Counted from the stretch's first letter, positions 46,692-57,250 are shown. The stretch: 64,000 nucleotides of DNA from Candidatus Avimonas merdigallinarum (GCA_904377855.1 CAJFGS010000008.1:13512-77511); one strand, 5' to 3'. The notes: a model not told the origin generated them from the letters alone. Numbers and translations are program-made.

Positions 46692-46718
46692 TTAGCACTC
46701 GAACACAAAGAGTGCTAA
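46692..46718. promoter_or_regulatory. CIRCE operator (HrcA-binding site)
   Basis: TTAGCACTC, nine bases, GAGTGCTAA: a perfect match to the CIRCE consensus. It overlaps the expected transcription start and lies about 100 bases before hrcA, so HrcA should repress the hrcA-grpE-dnaK-dnaJ operon at normal temperature. Confidence 0.97.
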
Positions 46719-46816
46719 ATCCGACGAAAAATTAGCAGTTCCCCCGCGCCCTATCGCCGGACGCCGGGGAAGGCCCCCGCAGGCCGGCGGGGATTATGGA
46801 GAAAGGGATGGCAGGA

Positions 46817-47851
46817 ATGGAACTCGGCGAGCGCAAACAGAAGATTCTGACCGCTGTGATCGACGCGTATATCCGTACCGGGGAACCGGTGGGTTCCAAG
46901 GCGCTGGTTGAAATGCTGGACAATGCCGTCTCCTCCGCAACCATCCGCAACGAAATGGCTGAACTCTCCGCCATGGGGTATCTGGAGCAGCCGCACACCT
47001 CGGCCGGGCGGATCCCGACGGCGAAGGCGTTCCGGCTGTATATCGACCGGCTTATGCGCCGGCAGCCCCTGTCCGAAGCCGACCGCAAAGGCATCGACAG
47101 CCTGCTCTCCGGCGCGTCGGGCGATCCGGAGCGGCTGATTGAGGAAGCGTCCCAGGCGCTGGCTCAGGCCACCGGCTGCGCCGCGGTGACCACCACCCCG
47201 GCGGGCCAGGCCGCGTATATCCGGCGGATCGAGGTGCTGCGCGCCTCCCCCCGCATGGCGGCGCTGCTGCTCATGACCGGCTCGGGGGTGCTGCGCACCC
47301 GGGTGTGCCGGTTCGGGCAGGATATCGACGACGAAACGCTGGAGAGGCTGTCCAAGGCGCTGTCCGCCAGCTTCAGCGGGGCGGAGCTTTCCGAGGTGGG
47401 CCTCCCGCAGGTGCAGAGCCTGATGGCGGCCCTGGGGGAAAGCGGCCTGCTCTGCGCGCCGGCGCTCACCGCGTTTTATGAACTGGTGCAGGAATCGGCG
47501 GAGGCGGAGGTCCGGCTTGCCGGCCAGCTCAACCTCCTCCGGTATCCGGATTACGATCCGGGCCGGGCGCGGGAGCTGCTGGATTTCCTCGCGCAGAGGG
47601 AACTGCTTTCCGGCCTGTTCAGCGCCATGCCGCTGGGCCTGCGGGTGGTGCTCGGCAGCGAGAGCGAACGCCCGGAACTGGACGGGTCGAGCATTATCGC
47701 CACCCAGTACACCCTCGGCGGGCGGCCGGACGGATCGATCGGGATCATCGGGCCGCTGCGCATGAATTATTCGGCGGCGATCCCCCGGCTGGAATATTTC
47801 GCCAGCGCGGTGGGGAGATTATTGAATGAAATCCTTGGCGACGGCCGGTAG
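46817..47851 (+). CDS. hrcA: Heat-inducible transcription repressor HrcA
   Basis: A 344-residue repressor. Residues about 1-75 are the winged helix (ELGERKQKILTAVIDAYIRTGEPVGSKALVE, ATIRNEMAELSAMGYLEQPHTSAGRIPT); the rest is the dimerisation and GroE-sensing part. The start at 46817 is preferred because GAAAGGG (46801-46807) is 9 bases upstream and the family begins here; ATG 46796 and 46808 are in frame. It represses its own operon through CIRCE. Confidence 0.95.
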   Translation: MELGERKQKILTAVIDAYIRTGEPVGSKALVEMLDNAVSSATIRNEMAELSAMGYLEQPHTSAGRIPTAKAFRLYIDRLMRRQPLSEADRKGIDSLLSGASGDPERLIEEASQALAQATGCAAVTTTPAGQAAYIRRIEVLRASPRMAALLLMTGSGVLRTRVCRFGQDIDDETLERLSKALSASFSGAELSEVGLPQVQSLMAALGESGLLCAPALTAFYELVQESAEAEVRLAGQLNLLRYPDYDPGRARELLDFLAQRELLSGLFSAMPLGLRVVLGSESERPELDGSSIIATQYTLGGRPDGSIGIIGPLRMNYSAAIPRLEYFASAVGRLLNEILGDGR

Positions 47852-47917
47852 GGCCGTCCGTCCGGCAGATACCGGAAAGAGTGAAAAAGAGTGAAAAGGA
47901 AGGGAGGTTCCCGGCTT

Positions 47918-48535
47918 ATGGAGGACAAGAAGGACACGGAGATGGAAAAGGAGAAGAGCCAGGAACAACACGAAACGCAGGCCCCCGCGGCGGAGGAAGC
48001 GGCGGGGCCGGACAAGGGCTCCGGGAGCCCCGGGGCGGAAAGCCCCAAAAAGGAAAAGGCGGCAAAGCCGAAGAAAAAGGACGAAACGGCCGCCCTGAAG
48101 GAAGAGATCGAAGACCTCAAGCGGCAGCTGGACGCCCAGAAGGACCAGTACCAGCGGATGCTGGCGGAATACGCGAACTACAAGCGCCGCACCGAACAGG
48201 AGAAGGCGCAGCTCGGCTCCTTCGTCAAGGCGGAGACCCTCAAGGCCCTGCTCCCCGCGCTGGATAACCTGGAGCGGGCGGTGGACGCCCCGGCCGGGGA
48301 AGAATACAAGACCGGCGTGGACATGACCATCCGGCAGCTTGAGGAACTGCTGGCTTCCCAGGGGCTGGAGGCGATCGACGCCAAGGGCGCGCCCTTTGAC
48401 CCCGAAATCCACCACGCGGTGATGCGGGAGGACGCCGACGGCGTGGAGCCGGATACCGTGACCGAAATGTTCCAGAAAGGCTATAAGGTGGACGGCCGGG
48501 TGATCCGGCCCGCGATGGTCAAGGTGGCCAACTGA
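47918..48535 (+). CDS. grpE: Nucleotide exchange factor GrpE
   Basis: A 205-residue protein that releases ADP from DnaK. Residues about 1-70 are a charged, disordered tail. Residues about 70-120 are the coiled coil (EIEDLKRQLDAQKDQYQRML) with the family motif AEYANYKRRTEQEK. The C-terminal beta domain ends GYKVDGRVIRPAMVKVA. ATG 47918 is chosen for AGGGAGG 10 bases upstream. Confidence 0.95.
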   Translation: MEDKKDTEMEKEKSQEQHETQAPAAEEAAGPDKGSGSPGAESPKKEKAAKPKKKDETAALKEEIEDLKRQLDAQKDQYQRMLAEYANYKRRTEQEKAQLGSFVKAETLKALLPALDNLERAVDAPAGEEYKTGVDMTIRQLEELLASQGLEAIDAKGAPFDPEIHHAVMREDADGVEPDTVTEMFQKGYKVDGRVIRPAMVKVAN

Positions 48536-48632
48536 TTTGGGGCGTCCTTTTTATCGATAGATTGACTCAAAAATACCCGGCCGGCTGGGAGGCGGCTCCC
48601 GCCCCGGCAGATACGGAAAGGAACGATGGATT

Positions 48633-50468
48633 ATGGCAAAGATTATCGGCATTGACCTGGGTACTACAAACTCCTGCGTGGCGGTGATTGAAGGCGGCGA
48701 GGCCGTCGTCATCCCCAACGCGGAAGGCGCCCGCACCACTCCCTCGGTGGTCGCTTTCAAAAAGGACGGCGAGCGGATTGTCGGCCGGGTGGCGAAGCAG
48801 CAGGCGGTCTCCAACCCGGAACGCACCATTTCCTCCATTAAGCGGGAGATGGGCACCGGCCACACCGTGACCATTGACGGGAAATCGTATACCCCGCAGG
48901 AGATTTCCGCGATGATCCTCTCCAAGCTGAAAGCGGACGCGGAAGCCTATCTCGGCGACAAGGTGACCGAGGCGGTCATCACCGTGCCGGCCTACTTCAC
49001 CGACGCGCAGCGCCAGGCCACCAAGGACGCGGGCAAGATTGCGGGGATGGAAGTCAAGCGGATTATCAACGAGCCGACCGCCGCGGCGCTGGCGTACGGC
49101 ATCGATAAGGGCGACGATCAGAAGGTCATGGTGTACGACCTGGGCGGCGGCACCTTCGACGTGTCCATCATTGAAATGGGCGACGGGGTGCAGGAAGTGC
49201 TGGCCACCGCCGGCAACAACCGCCTGGGCGGCGACGATTTCGACCAGAGGATTATCGACTGGATGGTCGCCGAATTCAAGAAGGAAAACGGCATCGACCT
49301 GTCGGCGGACAAGATGGCGCTCCAGCGGCTGCGGGAAGCGGCGGAAAAGGCGAAGATCGAGCTGTCCGGTTCCACCACCAGCAGCATCAACCTCCCCTTC
49401 ATCACCGCCGACGCGAGCGGCCCGAAGCATCTCGACCTCACCCTGTCCCGCGCCAAGTTCAATGAACTGACCTCTTCCCTGGTGGAGGCCACGATGGGCC
49501 CGGTCCGCCAGGCGCTCAGCGATTCCGGCCTGTCCAAAAACGATATCAACAAGGTGCTGCTGGTCGGCGGTTCCACCCGTATCCCGGCGGTGCAGGAAGC
49601 GATCAAGGACTTCATGGGCCAGGAGCCGTTCAAGGGCATCAACCCCGACGAATGCGTGGCCATGGGCGCGGCCCTGCAGGGCGGCGTGCTCGGCGGCGAG
49701 GTCAAGGGCCTGCTGCTGCTGGACGTCACCCCGCTGTCCCTGGGCGTGGAAACGATGGGCGGCGTGATGACCAAGGTCATCGAGCGCAACACCACCATCC
49801 CGACCAAAAAGAGCCAGATTTTCTCCACCGCGGCGGATAACCAGCCGTCGGTCGAGGTGCATGTCCTGCAGGGCGAACGCGAGTTTGCCAAGGACAACAA
49901 GACCCTGGGCGTGTTCCATCTGGACGGGATCGCCCCGGCACGCCGCGGCGTGCCGCAGATTGAGGTCACGTTCGATATCGACGCCAACGGCATCGTGAAC
50001 GTCAGCGCGAAGGACCTCGGCACCGGGCGGGAACAGAAGATCACCATCACTTCCAACACCAACATGTCCAAGGAGGACGTGGAGAAGGCGGTCAAGGAGG
50101 CCGAGCAGTACGCGGCCGAGGATAAGAAGCGCCGCGAAGGGGTGGACACCCGCAACGCCGCCGACCAGATGGTGTATCAGTGCGAGAAAACGATGGAAGA
50201 ACTCGGCGATAAGATTGAGGCCGGGGACAAGGCGGAACTCACGGCGAAGCTGGATGCGCTCAAGGAAGCCCTTAAAGGGGAGGACGTGGACGCGATCAAG
50301 GCCAAGCAGGAGGACCTGACCAAGAAGTTCTACGAGGTTTCCGAAAAGGTCTACAAGGCCGCCGCGCCGCAGGACGGCGGGCAGGGGGCGCCCCAGGACG
50401 GCGGCGCCGCTCCCGGCCCGGACGGGCAGAACGGCCAGGACGGGTATTATAACGGCGAAGTCCATTAA
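48633..50468 (+). CDS. dnaK: Molecular chaperone DnaK (Hsp70)
   Basis: A 611-residue chaperone. The ATPase domain starts [14 protein letters not shown] and contains [13 protein letters not shown] and [12 protein letters not shown]; the substrate domain starts near residue 385 ([15 protein letters not shown]). A Gly/Gln/Asp-rich tail ends the protein. A 98-base gap separates it from grpE. Length and motifs are standard for Firmicutes. Confidence 0.98.
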   Translation: MAKIIGIDLGTTNSCVAVIEGGEAVVIPNAEGARTTPSVVAFKKDGERIVGRVAKQQAVSNPERTISSIKREMGTGHTVTIDGKSYTPQEISAMILSKLKADAEAYLGDKVTEAVITVPAYFTDAQRQATKDAGKIAGMEVKRIINEPTAAALAYGIDKGDDQKVMVYDLGGGTFDVSIIEMGDGVQEVLATAGNNRLGGDDFDQRIIDWMVAEFKKENGIDLSADKMALQRLREAAEKAKIELSGSTTSSINLPFITADASGPKHLDLTLSRAKFNELTSSLVEATMGPVRQALSDSGLSKNDINKVLLVGGSTRIPAVQEAIKDFMGQEPFKGINPDECVAMGAALQGGVLGGEVKGLLLLDVTPLSLGVETMGGVMTKVIERNTTIPTKKSQIFSTAADNQPSVEVHVLQGEREFAKDNKTLGVFHLDGIAPARRGVPQIEVTFDIDANGIVNVSAKDLGTGREQKITITSNTNMSKEDVEKAVKEAEQYAAEDKKRREGVDTRNAADQMVYQCEKTMEELGDKIEAGDKAELTAKLDALKEALKGEDVDAIKAKQEDLTKKFYEVSEKVYKAAAPQDGGQGAPQDGGAAPGPDGQNGQDGYYNGEVH

Positions 50469-50519
50469 AGCGCCGTCCTGCCGGGGGATTTTCCCCGGCG
50501 AGGGTGCGGATCCATGGCA

Positions 50520-50555
50520 GCGTCCGCCGCCGGCTCTCTGCCGGGCGGCGGACGC
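50520..50555 (+). repeat. Intercistronic hairpin between dnaK and dnaJ
   Basis: Arms 50520-50530 and 50545-50555 form an 11-bp GC stem, followed only by TTT. Likely a weak attenuator or mRNA-stability element lowering dnaJ relative to dnaK. Confidence 0.5.
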
Positions 50556-50649
50556 TTTGGGCTGTCCCGGGGGGATTCCCGGGCGCCGTATTTGAATGCG
50601 GGCCCCCCGGCAAAGCGGGGCGGCCGGCTGCCGGAAAGGTTTGAAAGCG

Positions 50650-51783
50650 ATGGCCGATAAACGGGATTATTACGAGGTGCTGGGGCTCCAGAAAGGGGCT
50701 TCGGAGGATGAAATCAAAAAAGCATACCGCCAGATGGCGAAAAAATACCATCCGGACCTGAATCCGGGGGATAAGGACGCCGAGGCGAAGTTCAAGGAGG
50801 TCAACGAGGCCTACGAGGTGCTGTCCGACCCGCAGAAGAAGGCGCGGTACGACCAGTACGGGCAGGCGGGCGTCGACCCCAACTTCGGCGCGGGCGGCTA
50901 CGGCGGGTACGGCTTCGACAATATGGATATCGATCTCGGGGATATCTTTTCCTCCTTCTTCGGGGGCGGCGGGCGATCCAACCCGAACGCGCCCCGGCGG
51001 GGCACCGATATCTCCGCGTCGGTGATCATCTCGTTTGAGGAGGCGGCCCGGGGCTGCAAAAAGCAGGTGGAGGTCCGCGCGGTTGCCGCGTGCGACGAAT
51101 GCGGCGGGACCGGCGCGGCCAAGGGCACCCATCCCAAGACCTGCCCCAACTGCAACGGCACCGGGCAGGAACGCCGGCAGCAGCGCACCCCTTTCGGCGT
51201 CATCCAGACCCAGACGGCCTGCTCCCGCTGCCGCGGCCGGGGCACCATCATCGAGACCCCCTGCCGCGCGTGCGACGGCACCGGCCACGTCCGCAAGCCG
51301 ACGACGGTGGGCATCAATATCCCGGCCGGCATCGACGACGGGCAGGTCATCAGCATCCGCGGGAAAGGGAACGCGGGGACGAACGGCGGCCCGGCGGGGG
51401 ATCTGCAGATAGCGGTTTCGGTGCGGCCCCACCCGCTGTTTGAGCGGGAGGGCTTCGACATCTGGTATGAGCTTCCCCTCAAATTCTCCCAGGCGGCGCT
51501 GGGGGCGGAGGTGTCCATCCCCACCCTGGACGACAAGGTGAACTATACCATCAGGGAGGGGACACAGCCGGGCGACACCTTCCGCCTGAAGGGGAAGGGG
51601 ATCCCCTACCTCAACGGCCGGGGCCGCGGCGACCAGATTGTCAAGGTGACCATCGAGGTGCCGCAGAAGCTGACCGGCGAGCAGAAACGGTTGCTCACCC
51701 AGTTTGAGGAAGCGTGCGAGGAGAAGAATTATCCCAAGCGCCGGAGCTTCTTTGACAAGATCCGGGACGCCTTCAACTCCTGA
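50650..51783 (+). CDS. dnaJ: Molecular chaperone DnaJ (Hsp40)
   Basis: A 377-residue co-chaperone that stimulates DnaK ATPase. Residues about 1-70 are the J domain with [10 protein letters not shown] (HPD). A Gly-rich linker follows, then the zinc domain [25 protein letters not shown] and CRACDGTG, and the C-terminal substrate domains. ATG 50650 is chosen for GGAAAGG upstream and for the start [11 protein letters not shown]. Confidence 0.97.
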   Translation: MADKRDYYEVLGLQKGASEDEIKKAYRQMAKKYHPDLNPGDKDAEAKFKEVNEAYEVLSDPQKKARYDQYGQAGVDPNFGAGGYGGYGFDNMDIDLGDIFSSFFGGGGRSNPNAPRRGTDISASVIISFEEAARGCKKQVEVRAVAACDECGGTGAAKGTHPKTCPNCNGTGQERRQQRTPFGVIQTQTACSRCRGRGTIIETPCRACDGTGHVRKPTTVGINIPAGIDDGQVISIRGKGNAGTNGGPAGDLQIAVSVRPHPLFEREGFDIWYELPLKFSQAALGAEVSIPTLDDKVNYTIREGTQPGDTFRLKGKGIPYLNGRGRGDQIVKVTIEVPQKLTGEQKRLLTQFEEACEEKNYPKRRSFFDKIRDAFNS

Positions 51784-51818
51784 TCCCCGCCGGCTGCGGA
51801 GAAGCGATAAGGCAAAGA

Positions 51819-51849
51819 AAAACGCCCCTTCCGACGGAAGGGGCGTTTT
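51819..51849. terminator. Bidirectional terminator of the heat-shock operon
   Basis: AAAACGCCCCTTCC (51819-51832) and its complement (51836-51849) around GAC; A-run and T-run on both sides. It serves dnaJ and the convergent gene ending at 51878. Confidence 0.9.
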
Positions 51850-51877
51850 GGTTTATGCGGGCCGGAGGGGGGATCGG

Positions 51878-52756
51878 TTATTCCTGCTCGGTTTTGCCGT
51901 CCGGCGCGGGGCTGCCGTAGGGCGCCACTGCCGGGGCGGGGGCCACGGGGGGCACCCCGCCGGAGGTTGTGAAGGTCTGGCCCGTCACGCCGGCCGTCGC
52001 CGTCGGGATGACGGACGGGGCCGCAGGCGCCGGCGCGCCGGCATTCTCCTGCGGAACCGGGGCCGCGGCAGGAACCGCCTGGGCCGCCGCAGGGCCGGCC
52101 TGCGGGTAAGCCATATTCGGCGCCGCTCCCTCCGCCGGGACGCCGGCGGCAGACGAGGGATCGGCCGGCGGTGCATACGGGTTGGCAGCGGGGACGCCGC
52201 TTTCCGGCCCATAAAGCGGGGCGCCGGCCTGCACGTATGCGAAGATCTGGCCGCGCACCGCCACGATCCCCAGCACGGCGATCACCAGGCCGATGAGCAG
52301 GTTGCCGACGGCTTCGCCGATCACCTCCGGGGACGTGAGCACCTCAAAAGTGGATTCAATTGTCAAGGGGAAGAGGGTGCTGAAGGGGAGGGTCACCCCG
52401 TAAGCGGCCAGGACTTCTTCCAGCTGCTGATATACGTACACGGCATACCCGCAGAATTCCGCCAGGCAGATGGCCAGAATGGAGAGGACGATGATCGTCA
52501 CCATGGCGAAGGGCAGGTTCTTTGCGCCCTTGAACAGCTTATAGCCGAAGAAGGAAGCCAGCCCGACCAGAAAGCCCAGCCAGCCGACGAAAAAGCTGAA
52601 GAAGGCGCTGACGATAAACCAGGGGATGGCGCCGACCAGCGCGCCCAGGAGCGCGCCGAGAAAGCCGAGGAAATAGGCGGCGGCGGTCGGTTTTGCGGGG
52701 CCGGGCGGCGGGGCATAGACGGGCGCGCCCACCGGGTAGTTCGTCGGTTGTTCCAT
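51878..52756 (-). CDS. Membrane protein with Pro/Ala-rich C-terminal tail, unknown function
   Basis: A 292-residue protein I cannot assign to a family. Residues about 1-22 are Pro-rich, then four to five hydrophobic segments lie between residues about 25 and 170 (AAAYFLGFLGALLGALVGAI, FFSFFVGWLGFLVGLASFFGY, MVTIIVLSILAICLAEFCGYAV, LLIGLVIAVLGIVAV). Residues about 175-292 are a low-complexity tail rich in Pro, Ala and Gly. GAGAGAGG lies upstream of ATG 52756. It stands alone between dnaJ and the SRP RNA. Confidence 0.65.
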   Translation of the reverse strand: MEQPTNYPVGAPVYAPPPGPAKPTAAAYFLGFLGALLGALVGAIPWFIVSAFFSFFVGWLGFLVGLASFFGYKLFKGAKNLPFAMVTIIVLSILAICLAEFCGYAVYVYQQLEEVLAAYGVTLPFSTLFPLTIESTFEVLTSPEVIGEAVGNLLIGLVIAVLGIVAVRGQIFAYVQAGAPLYGPESGVPAANPYAPPADPSSAAGVPAEGAAPNMAYPQAGPAAAQAVPAAAPVPQENAGAPAPAAPSVIPTATAGVTGQTFTTSGGVPPVAPAPAVAPYGSPAPDGKTEQE

Positions 52757-52881
52757 TGTTCTAACCTCTCTCTGCTGAATTTTCCTGCCATTTTGCCGCG
52801 GCGGGGCGCCCGCCGGTGCGGGCCTCTTTCATCATATCGGGAAAAAAAGGGCGCTGTCAACGGATTTGGGAGCGGTACGCC

Positions 52882-52910
52882 TTGCATTTTGAGAAAAAAT
52901 CGTATATAAT
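52882..52910 (+). promoter_or_regulatory. SRP RNA promoter
   Basis: TTGCAT (52882-52887) and a perfect TATAAT (52905-52910) with a 17-bp spacer; start expected near 52917. Confidence 0.75.
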
Positions 52911-52950
52911 AAGAAAACGCTCAGCATCAACGCTTTGCGCGATATCAAAA

Positions 52951-53107
52951 CCGGGCCGCATGCTTTGGGGCATACGGGCGGGCGGGTCCTGTGCGACGGT
53001 GCGCCGTGAACCATGTCAGGCGGGGAACCGAGCAGCATTAAGCGGTTTGCGCCGTGCGCCGCAGGGAACCTGTTCGCCCGTATGCCCGAAGGAATGCGGC
53101 CTTTTTC
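52951..53107 (+). ncRNA. ffs: Signal recognition particle RNA (SRP RNA)
   Basis: The conserved core is present: GTCCTG, GAACCATGTCAGG, a GGAA tetraloop closed by G-C pairs, AGCAGCATTAAG and GCCGCAGGG (about 52985-53075). The flanks pair as a long outer helix: GGGCATACGGGCG (52968-52980) with CGCCCGTATGCCC (53075-53088), and GCCGCAT (52955-52961) with ATGCGGC (53094-53100). CTTTTT at 53101-53106 is a plausible terminator. I do not see the Alu-domain helices of Bacillus-type RNA inside this span, so it may be a shorter, Alu-less type. Its place before dnaX is standard in Firmicutes. The exact 5' end is uncertain (promoter start near 52917). Confidence 0.88.
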
Positions 53108-53213
53108 CGGGCTTTGCCGGAGCAAGGCTTCGCAGCATGCGCAAAGCCCCGCTTCCGGCATCCCGGGCCGGAGCGGACCAACCACCCAGCCGCAGCAAGG
53201 AGGCGGAAAACGA

Positions 53214-54911
53214 ATGTATCAGGTGCTTTATCGGAAATGGCGTCCGCAGACGTTTTCCGACGTATACGGCCAGCCGGCGATCACCACCGCGCTGAAAAAC
53301 GAACTGCGGACCGGCCGGCTGGCGCATGCCTACCTGTTTACCGGCTCCCGCGGGACAGGGAAGACCTCCTGCGCGAAAATCCTGGCCAAGGCGGTGAACT
53401 GCCTTTCCCCGCGGGACGGCGACCCCTGCAACGAATGCGAAGTCTGCCGCGGGATCGACGACGGCACGATCCTGGATGTGGTGGAAATCGACGCCGCCTC
53501 CAACAATGGGGTGGACAGCATCCGGGACCTGCGGGAGGAGGTCAATTTCACCCCCGCGGTGGCCCAATACCGGGTGTATATCATCGACGAGGTGCATATG
53601 CTCTCCCCCGGGGCCTTCAACGCCCTGCTCAAAACCCTGGAAGAGCCGCCCGCCCACGTGATTTTCGTCCTTGCCACCACCGAGGTGCACAAGCTGCCCA
53701 CCACCATCCTTTCCCGCTGCCAGCGGTTTGACTTCGGCCGGATCGCGCCGGAGGACATCGCCGCCCGCATCGCCTATATTGCGGGGCGGGAGGAATTCAC
53801 CGTCACCAAAGACGCGGCCCTGCTGATCGCCCGGCTCGCGGACGGCGGGATGCGGGACGCGCTCTCCCTGCTTGACCAGTGCGTCTCCCGCTCCCGGGAA
53901 GTGACCGAGGAGACGGTGGCGGAAGCGACCGGGATGGCGGGACGGGACTACCTGTTCGAACTGTCCCACGCGGTGCGCATCCAAAACGGGGGCGAGGCCC
54001 TGACCCTCATCGGGAAGCTGCACGGCGCGTCCCGGGACATGGAACGGCTCTGCGCGGAACTAATCGATTTTTACCGCAGCCTGATGATTATAAAAAGCGT
54101 CCCCGATCCGGCCGGCCTGGTTGTGGCCCCGCCCGCCGAGCTGGAGCGCCTGCGGCAGGAAGCCGCGCAGTATGAGCTGCCCGCGATCCTCCACTGCATG
54201 GAGGGGCTGCAGGATGCGCTGGAACGGCTGCGCTCCGGGGCTTCCCGCCGGGTGGAGATGGAGATGGCGATGCTCCGCCTGTGCGCGCCGGAACTGGATT
54301 CCAGCGTCGCCGCCCTGGTGCGGCGGGTGAAAGCGCTGGAGGATGCGCTGCGGGGCGGGCGGGCGCCGGCCTATCCGGCCCAAACGCCCTCCCCGTCCCC
54401 CAATCCGGCCCCGCCGGTAGAAACAGCCGCGGCGCCGGAGGGCGCTGGCGGCGGGCCGGCCGATATGCCGCCCCTTCCCGAAGCCCCGGCGGAGGAAAGC
54501 GCGCCGCCCGCCGCGCCGGATTTGGCGCCCCCGCCCCCGGCCGCGGAATCCGCAGCGGAACGCGGGACGCCCGGGGAGGCGCCGCAGGAAATCCCCTTTA
54601 CCCGCTGGAGCGATGTGCTGGAGACCCTCTCCTCCACCTGCCCCCCGATGTATGGGGTGCTGATCGGCTCCTCGGCCGTGCTGCGGGGGGATTACGTGCT
54701 CATTGAAACGGATAACGAGCTGTTCAAGTCGCTGGTCGCCCGGGACGGGAACAAGGCCCTCCTCGCGGAGGCCGTCCGCGGCGTCACCGGCCGCGCCCAC
54801 CGGATCGGCGTCAGGAAGAAGGCGGCCGCTCCGTCAGGCGAGAACGACCCGCTGGCGGATTTTATCCGGAACAGCCGGTCCCTCGGGGTGGACGTGGAAG
54901 TAAAGAAATAA
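53214..54911 (+). CDS. dnaX: DNA polymerase III subunits gamma and tau
   Basis: A 565-residue clamp-loader ATPase. Walker A is GSRGTGKTS, the zinc Cys are in CLSPRDGDPCNECEVC, Walker B is IIDEVHML and sensor 1 is ATTEVHKLPTTILSRC. Residues about 380-475 are a Pro/Ala linker and the C-terminus is the tau region. ATG 53214 is chosen for AAGGAGG (53197-53203), 10 bases upstream; a longer in-frame reading runs into the SRP RNA. It heads a dnaX-ybaB-recR cluster. Confidence 0.96.
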   Translation: MYQVLYRKWRPQTFSDVYGQPAITTALKNELRTGRLAHAYLFTGSRGTGKTSCAKILAKAVNCLSPRDGDPCNECEVCRGIDDGTILDVVEIDAASNNGVDSIRDLREEVNFTPAVAQYRVYIIDEVHMLSPGAFNALLKTLEEPPAHVIFVLATTEVHKLPTTILSRCQRFDFGRIAPEDIAARIAYIAGREEFTVTKDAALLIARLADGGMRDALSLLDQCVSRSREVTEETVAEATGMAGRDYLFELSHAVRIQNGGEALTLIGKLHGASRDMERLCAELIDFYRSLMIIKSVPDPAGLVVAPPAELERLRQEAAQYELPAILHCMEGLQDALERLRSGASRRVEMEMAMLRLCAPELDSSVAALVRRVKALEDALRGGRAPAYPAQTPSPSPNPAPPVETAAAPEGAGGGPADMPPLPEAPAEESAPPAAPDLAPPPPAAESAAERGTPGEAPQEIPFTRWSDVLETLSSTCPPMYGVLIGSSAVLRGDYVLIETDNELFKSLVARDGNKALLAEAVRGVTGRAHRIGVRKKAAAPSGENDPLADFIRNSRSLGVDVEVKK

Positions 54912-54991
54912 AGGAATCGAAAGCGGCCGCCGGCTGTTTGCCGGGGGCGCCGGCTTTCCAATAAATTCAGTGGAAAAGGAAGGAAACCAGT

Positions 54992-55342
54992 ATGAAGGCG
55001 AGATTACCGCAGGGATACAGCAGCAAAGGCCCGGGGAATATGCAGAGCATGATAAAGCAGGCCCAGAAGATGCAGGCGGATATGGAGGCGCTGCAGGCGG
55101 AACTTGACGAGCGGGAGTATACCTCCACGGCGGGAGGCGGCGCGGTGTCCGCCACCGTCAACGGGAAGCATCAGGTGACCAAGCTGGAGATTAAGCCCGA
55201 AGTGGTGGATCCCGAGGATGTGGAAATGCTGGCGGATCTGTTGACCGCCGCCGTGAACGAGGCAATCCGCCAGGCGGTGGAAACCAGCGAAACCGAGATG
55301 AGCAAGGTGACCGGCGGGCTGAACATGCCCGGCCTGTTCTGA
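54992..55342 (+). CDS. YbaB/EbfC family nucleoid-associated protein
   Basis: A 116-residue DNA-binding protein. [20 protein letters not shown] is the family helix, and [30 protein letters not shown] with [14 protein letters not shown] the core. AAGGAAGGAAA precedes ATG 54992. It lies between dnaX and recR, the usual order. Confidence 0.95.
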   Translation: MKARLPQGYSSKGPGNMQSMIKQAQKMQADMEALQAELDEREYTSTAGGGAVSATVNGKHQVTKLEIKPEVVDPEDVEMLADLLTAAVNEAIRQAVETSETEMSKVTGGLNMPGLF

Positions 55343-55343
55343 G

Positions 55344-55943
55344 ATGGCGTACACCGCAGCGCCTCTGGCAAGGCTGATTGAGCAGCTGGAACGGCTGCCG
55401 GGGATCGGGCACAAATCCGCGCAGCGGCTGGCGTTTTACCTGCTGAACCTGCCGGAAAAGAACGCCGCCGATTTCGTCGGGGCGATTACCGAGGCGCGGG
55501 AAAAAATCCACGAGTGCGCCGTCTGCCATAACCTGACGGATCAGGAGCTTTGCCCCATCTGCCGGTCGGAGGGGCGGGACGCCTCCACCATCTGCGTGGT
55601 GGAGGATCCGCGGGATGTGCTCGCGTTCGAGCGGACGAGGGAATACAACGGCCTGTACCATGTCCTCCACGGCACCATTTCCCCCATGGACGGGGTGGGG
55701 CCGGAGCAGCTCCGCGTCAAAGAGCTGCTGGCCCGGGTGGCCGGCGGAGGGGTGTCGGAAGTGATTATGGCGACCAACCCCACCGTGGAAGGGGAAGCGA
55801 CCGCGATGTATATCAGCAAGCAGCTCGCCCCCTTTGGGGTGAAGGTCACCCGGCTGGCCTACGGCATCCCGGTGGGCGGCGATCTGGAATATGCGGACGA
55901 AATCACCCTCCGCCGTTCGCTGGAGGGGCGGAGCGAGCTGTAA
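55344..55943 (+). CDS. recR: Recombination mediator RecR
   Basis: A 199-residue DNA-repair protein working with RecF and Rec[22 protein letters not shown] is the helix-hairpin-helix, [16 protein letters not shown] the zinc finger, and [14 protein letters not shown] with [19 protein letters not shown] the Toprim domain. It starts one base after the ybaB stop. Confidence 0.97.
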   Translation: MAYTAAPLARLIEQLERLPGIGHKSAQRLAFYLLNLPEKNAADFVGAITEAREKIHECAVCHNLTDQELCPICRSEGRDASTICVVEDPRDVLAFERTREYNGLYHVLHGTISPMDGVGPEQLRVKELLARVAGGGVSEVIMATNPTVEGEATAMYISKQLAPFGVKVTRLAYGIPVGGDLEYADEITLRRSLEGRSEL

Positions 55944-56082
55944 CCCGCGCTGGACGCGGCGCATCCATTGGGTTCTGTGCGCGGCGCTCCCCCCGAATCC
56001 GGGCAGGGCATCCCATCCTAATCGGTAGCGCCGGTAACGCTTGGCGATAGGGCCTGCCGGGGCGATAAGGAGGGTAAGGACG

Positions 56083-56574
56083 ATGTTTCTCTATTTTGGA
56101 TGGATCGGAGCGTTTACCCTCATTGGCATTTCCGCGCAGATTTTGCTCCTGCGGCTCCCGCGCCGGAAGGCCGGGTGGCGGCCCGGCTGGGCGGTACCGC
56201 TGGCGCTGGCGGCGCTGGGCGTGATGCGGCTCGCGCTGCTGTGCGTTTTCGGCGTGGCGGAGGAACTGGAGGGCCACGGTTTCTGGGAGAACGCCGCCAC
56301 CCTGTCGGCGCATCTGTTCCTCGGGAGCCTTCCCGCGTTGGGGGCGCTGGCGGTTTGGGCGCTTTTCCGGCTGCGGAGGCGGTGGATCGGGGCGCTGCTC
56401 ACGGCGGCGTTCGTGCTGGTGTTCCCATTCTTCGTGGGTACAGCCAACGACGGGGGTTCCCGGCTGTACGGCGCGGCGCTGTATGACATCACGTTTTTGC
56501 ACCGGCTGCCGGAGGGGGAAGGGCAGCCCTATGTCACGGGGACCGAATTCCGGCCCCTTCACCTGGAACTGTGA
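56083..56574 (+). CDS. Small membrane protein, unknown function
   Basis: A 163-residue protein with four predicted transmembrane segments (residues about 3-22, 34-56, 68-92, 102-120). I recognise no family. Start ATG 56083 has AAGGAGGG upstream; an earlier in-frame ATG (56041) lacks a site. It lies between recR and smpB and its stop is 35 bases from smpB, so it may be cotranscribed. Confidence 0.65.
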   Translation: MFLYFGWIGAFTLIGISAQILLLRLPRRKAGWRPGWAVPLALAALGVMRLALLCVFGVAEELEGHGFWENAATLSAHLFLGSLPALGALAVWALFRLRRRWIGALLTAAFVLVFPFFVGTANDGGSRLYGAALYDITFLHRLPEGEGQPYVTGTEFRPLHLEL

Positions 56575-56609
56575 CAACCCCATACGAGGGAGAGAAGGGG
56601 GGGCGCGTT

Positions 56610-57083
56610 ATGGCTGCGTCAAAAAAAGAAAACACCAAAACCATCGCCAGCAACCGCAAGGCCTTCCACGATTATTTTGTGGAGGATTCGATCGAAGCGG
56701 GGATCGAGCTGGCCGGCACCGAGGTGAAGAGCCTCCGCCAGGGGGCGGTGAACCTCAAGGATTCCTGGTGCCAGATTGAAAACGGCGAGATTTTTGTGCA
56801 CGGCATGCACATCAGCCCCTACGAAAAGGGGAATATTTTTAACCGGGCGCCTACCAGGGAGCGCAGGCTCCTATTGCATAAAAAAGAGATCCTGCGGCTT
56901 TTCGGCCTGGTAAAGCAGCAGGGGCTGACCCTGATTCCGCTGTCCCTGTACTTCAAAGGCTCCCTGGTGAAGGTGCAGCTGGGGCTCTGCCGGGGCAAAA
57001 AGCTGTACGACAAGCGGGAGGACGCCGCACGCCGTGACATGAAACGGGATGCGGACCGCGCGCTCAAGGAGCGGAATGCGTAA
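56610..57083 (+). CDS. smpB: SsrA-binding protein SmpB
   Basis: A 157-residue RNA-binding protein for trans-translation. [29 protein letters not shown] is the family core; [20 protein letters not shown] and [18 protein letters not shown] complete it. ATG 56610 is chosen for AAGGGGGG upstream. No tmRNA gene follows within the window. Confidence 0.97.
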   Translation: MAASKKENTKTIASNRKAFHDYFVEDSIEAGIELAGTEVKSLRQGAVNLKDSWCQIENGEIFVHGMHISPYEKGNIFNRAPTRERRLLLHKKEILRLFGLVKQQGLTLIPLSLYFKGSLVKVQLGLCRGKKLYDKREDAARRDMKRDADRALKERNA

Positions 57084-57250
57084 AAAACGCACGGCGGCTG
57101 TTTGAGGTCACCGTGCGGTGCCGGAACATCGAGCGCCTGCGCGTAAGGGGAAGCGCGCCCCAAGGGCCGGGGGCGTTCGCCTTTCCGTGTGCAGCGCCGG
57201 GCGGGGGACGGAAGGCGTGGATACCGCCGCTTCCATACCGACAGGATATG
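57084..57250. other. Gap after smpB, no gene seen
   Basis: This GC-rich stretch before the terminator at 57251 shows no convincing ORF. I looked for tmRNA ends and did not find them. Confidence 0.5.

Noticed and set aside
57084..57250. tmRNA (ssrA) gene after smpB
   Set aside because: I found neither the tRNA-like ends nor a tag-coding region; the stretch is also too short for a tmRNA.
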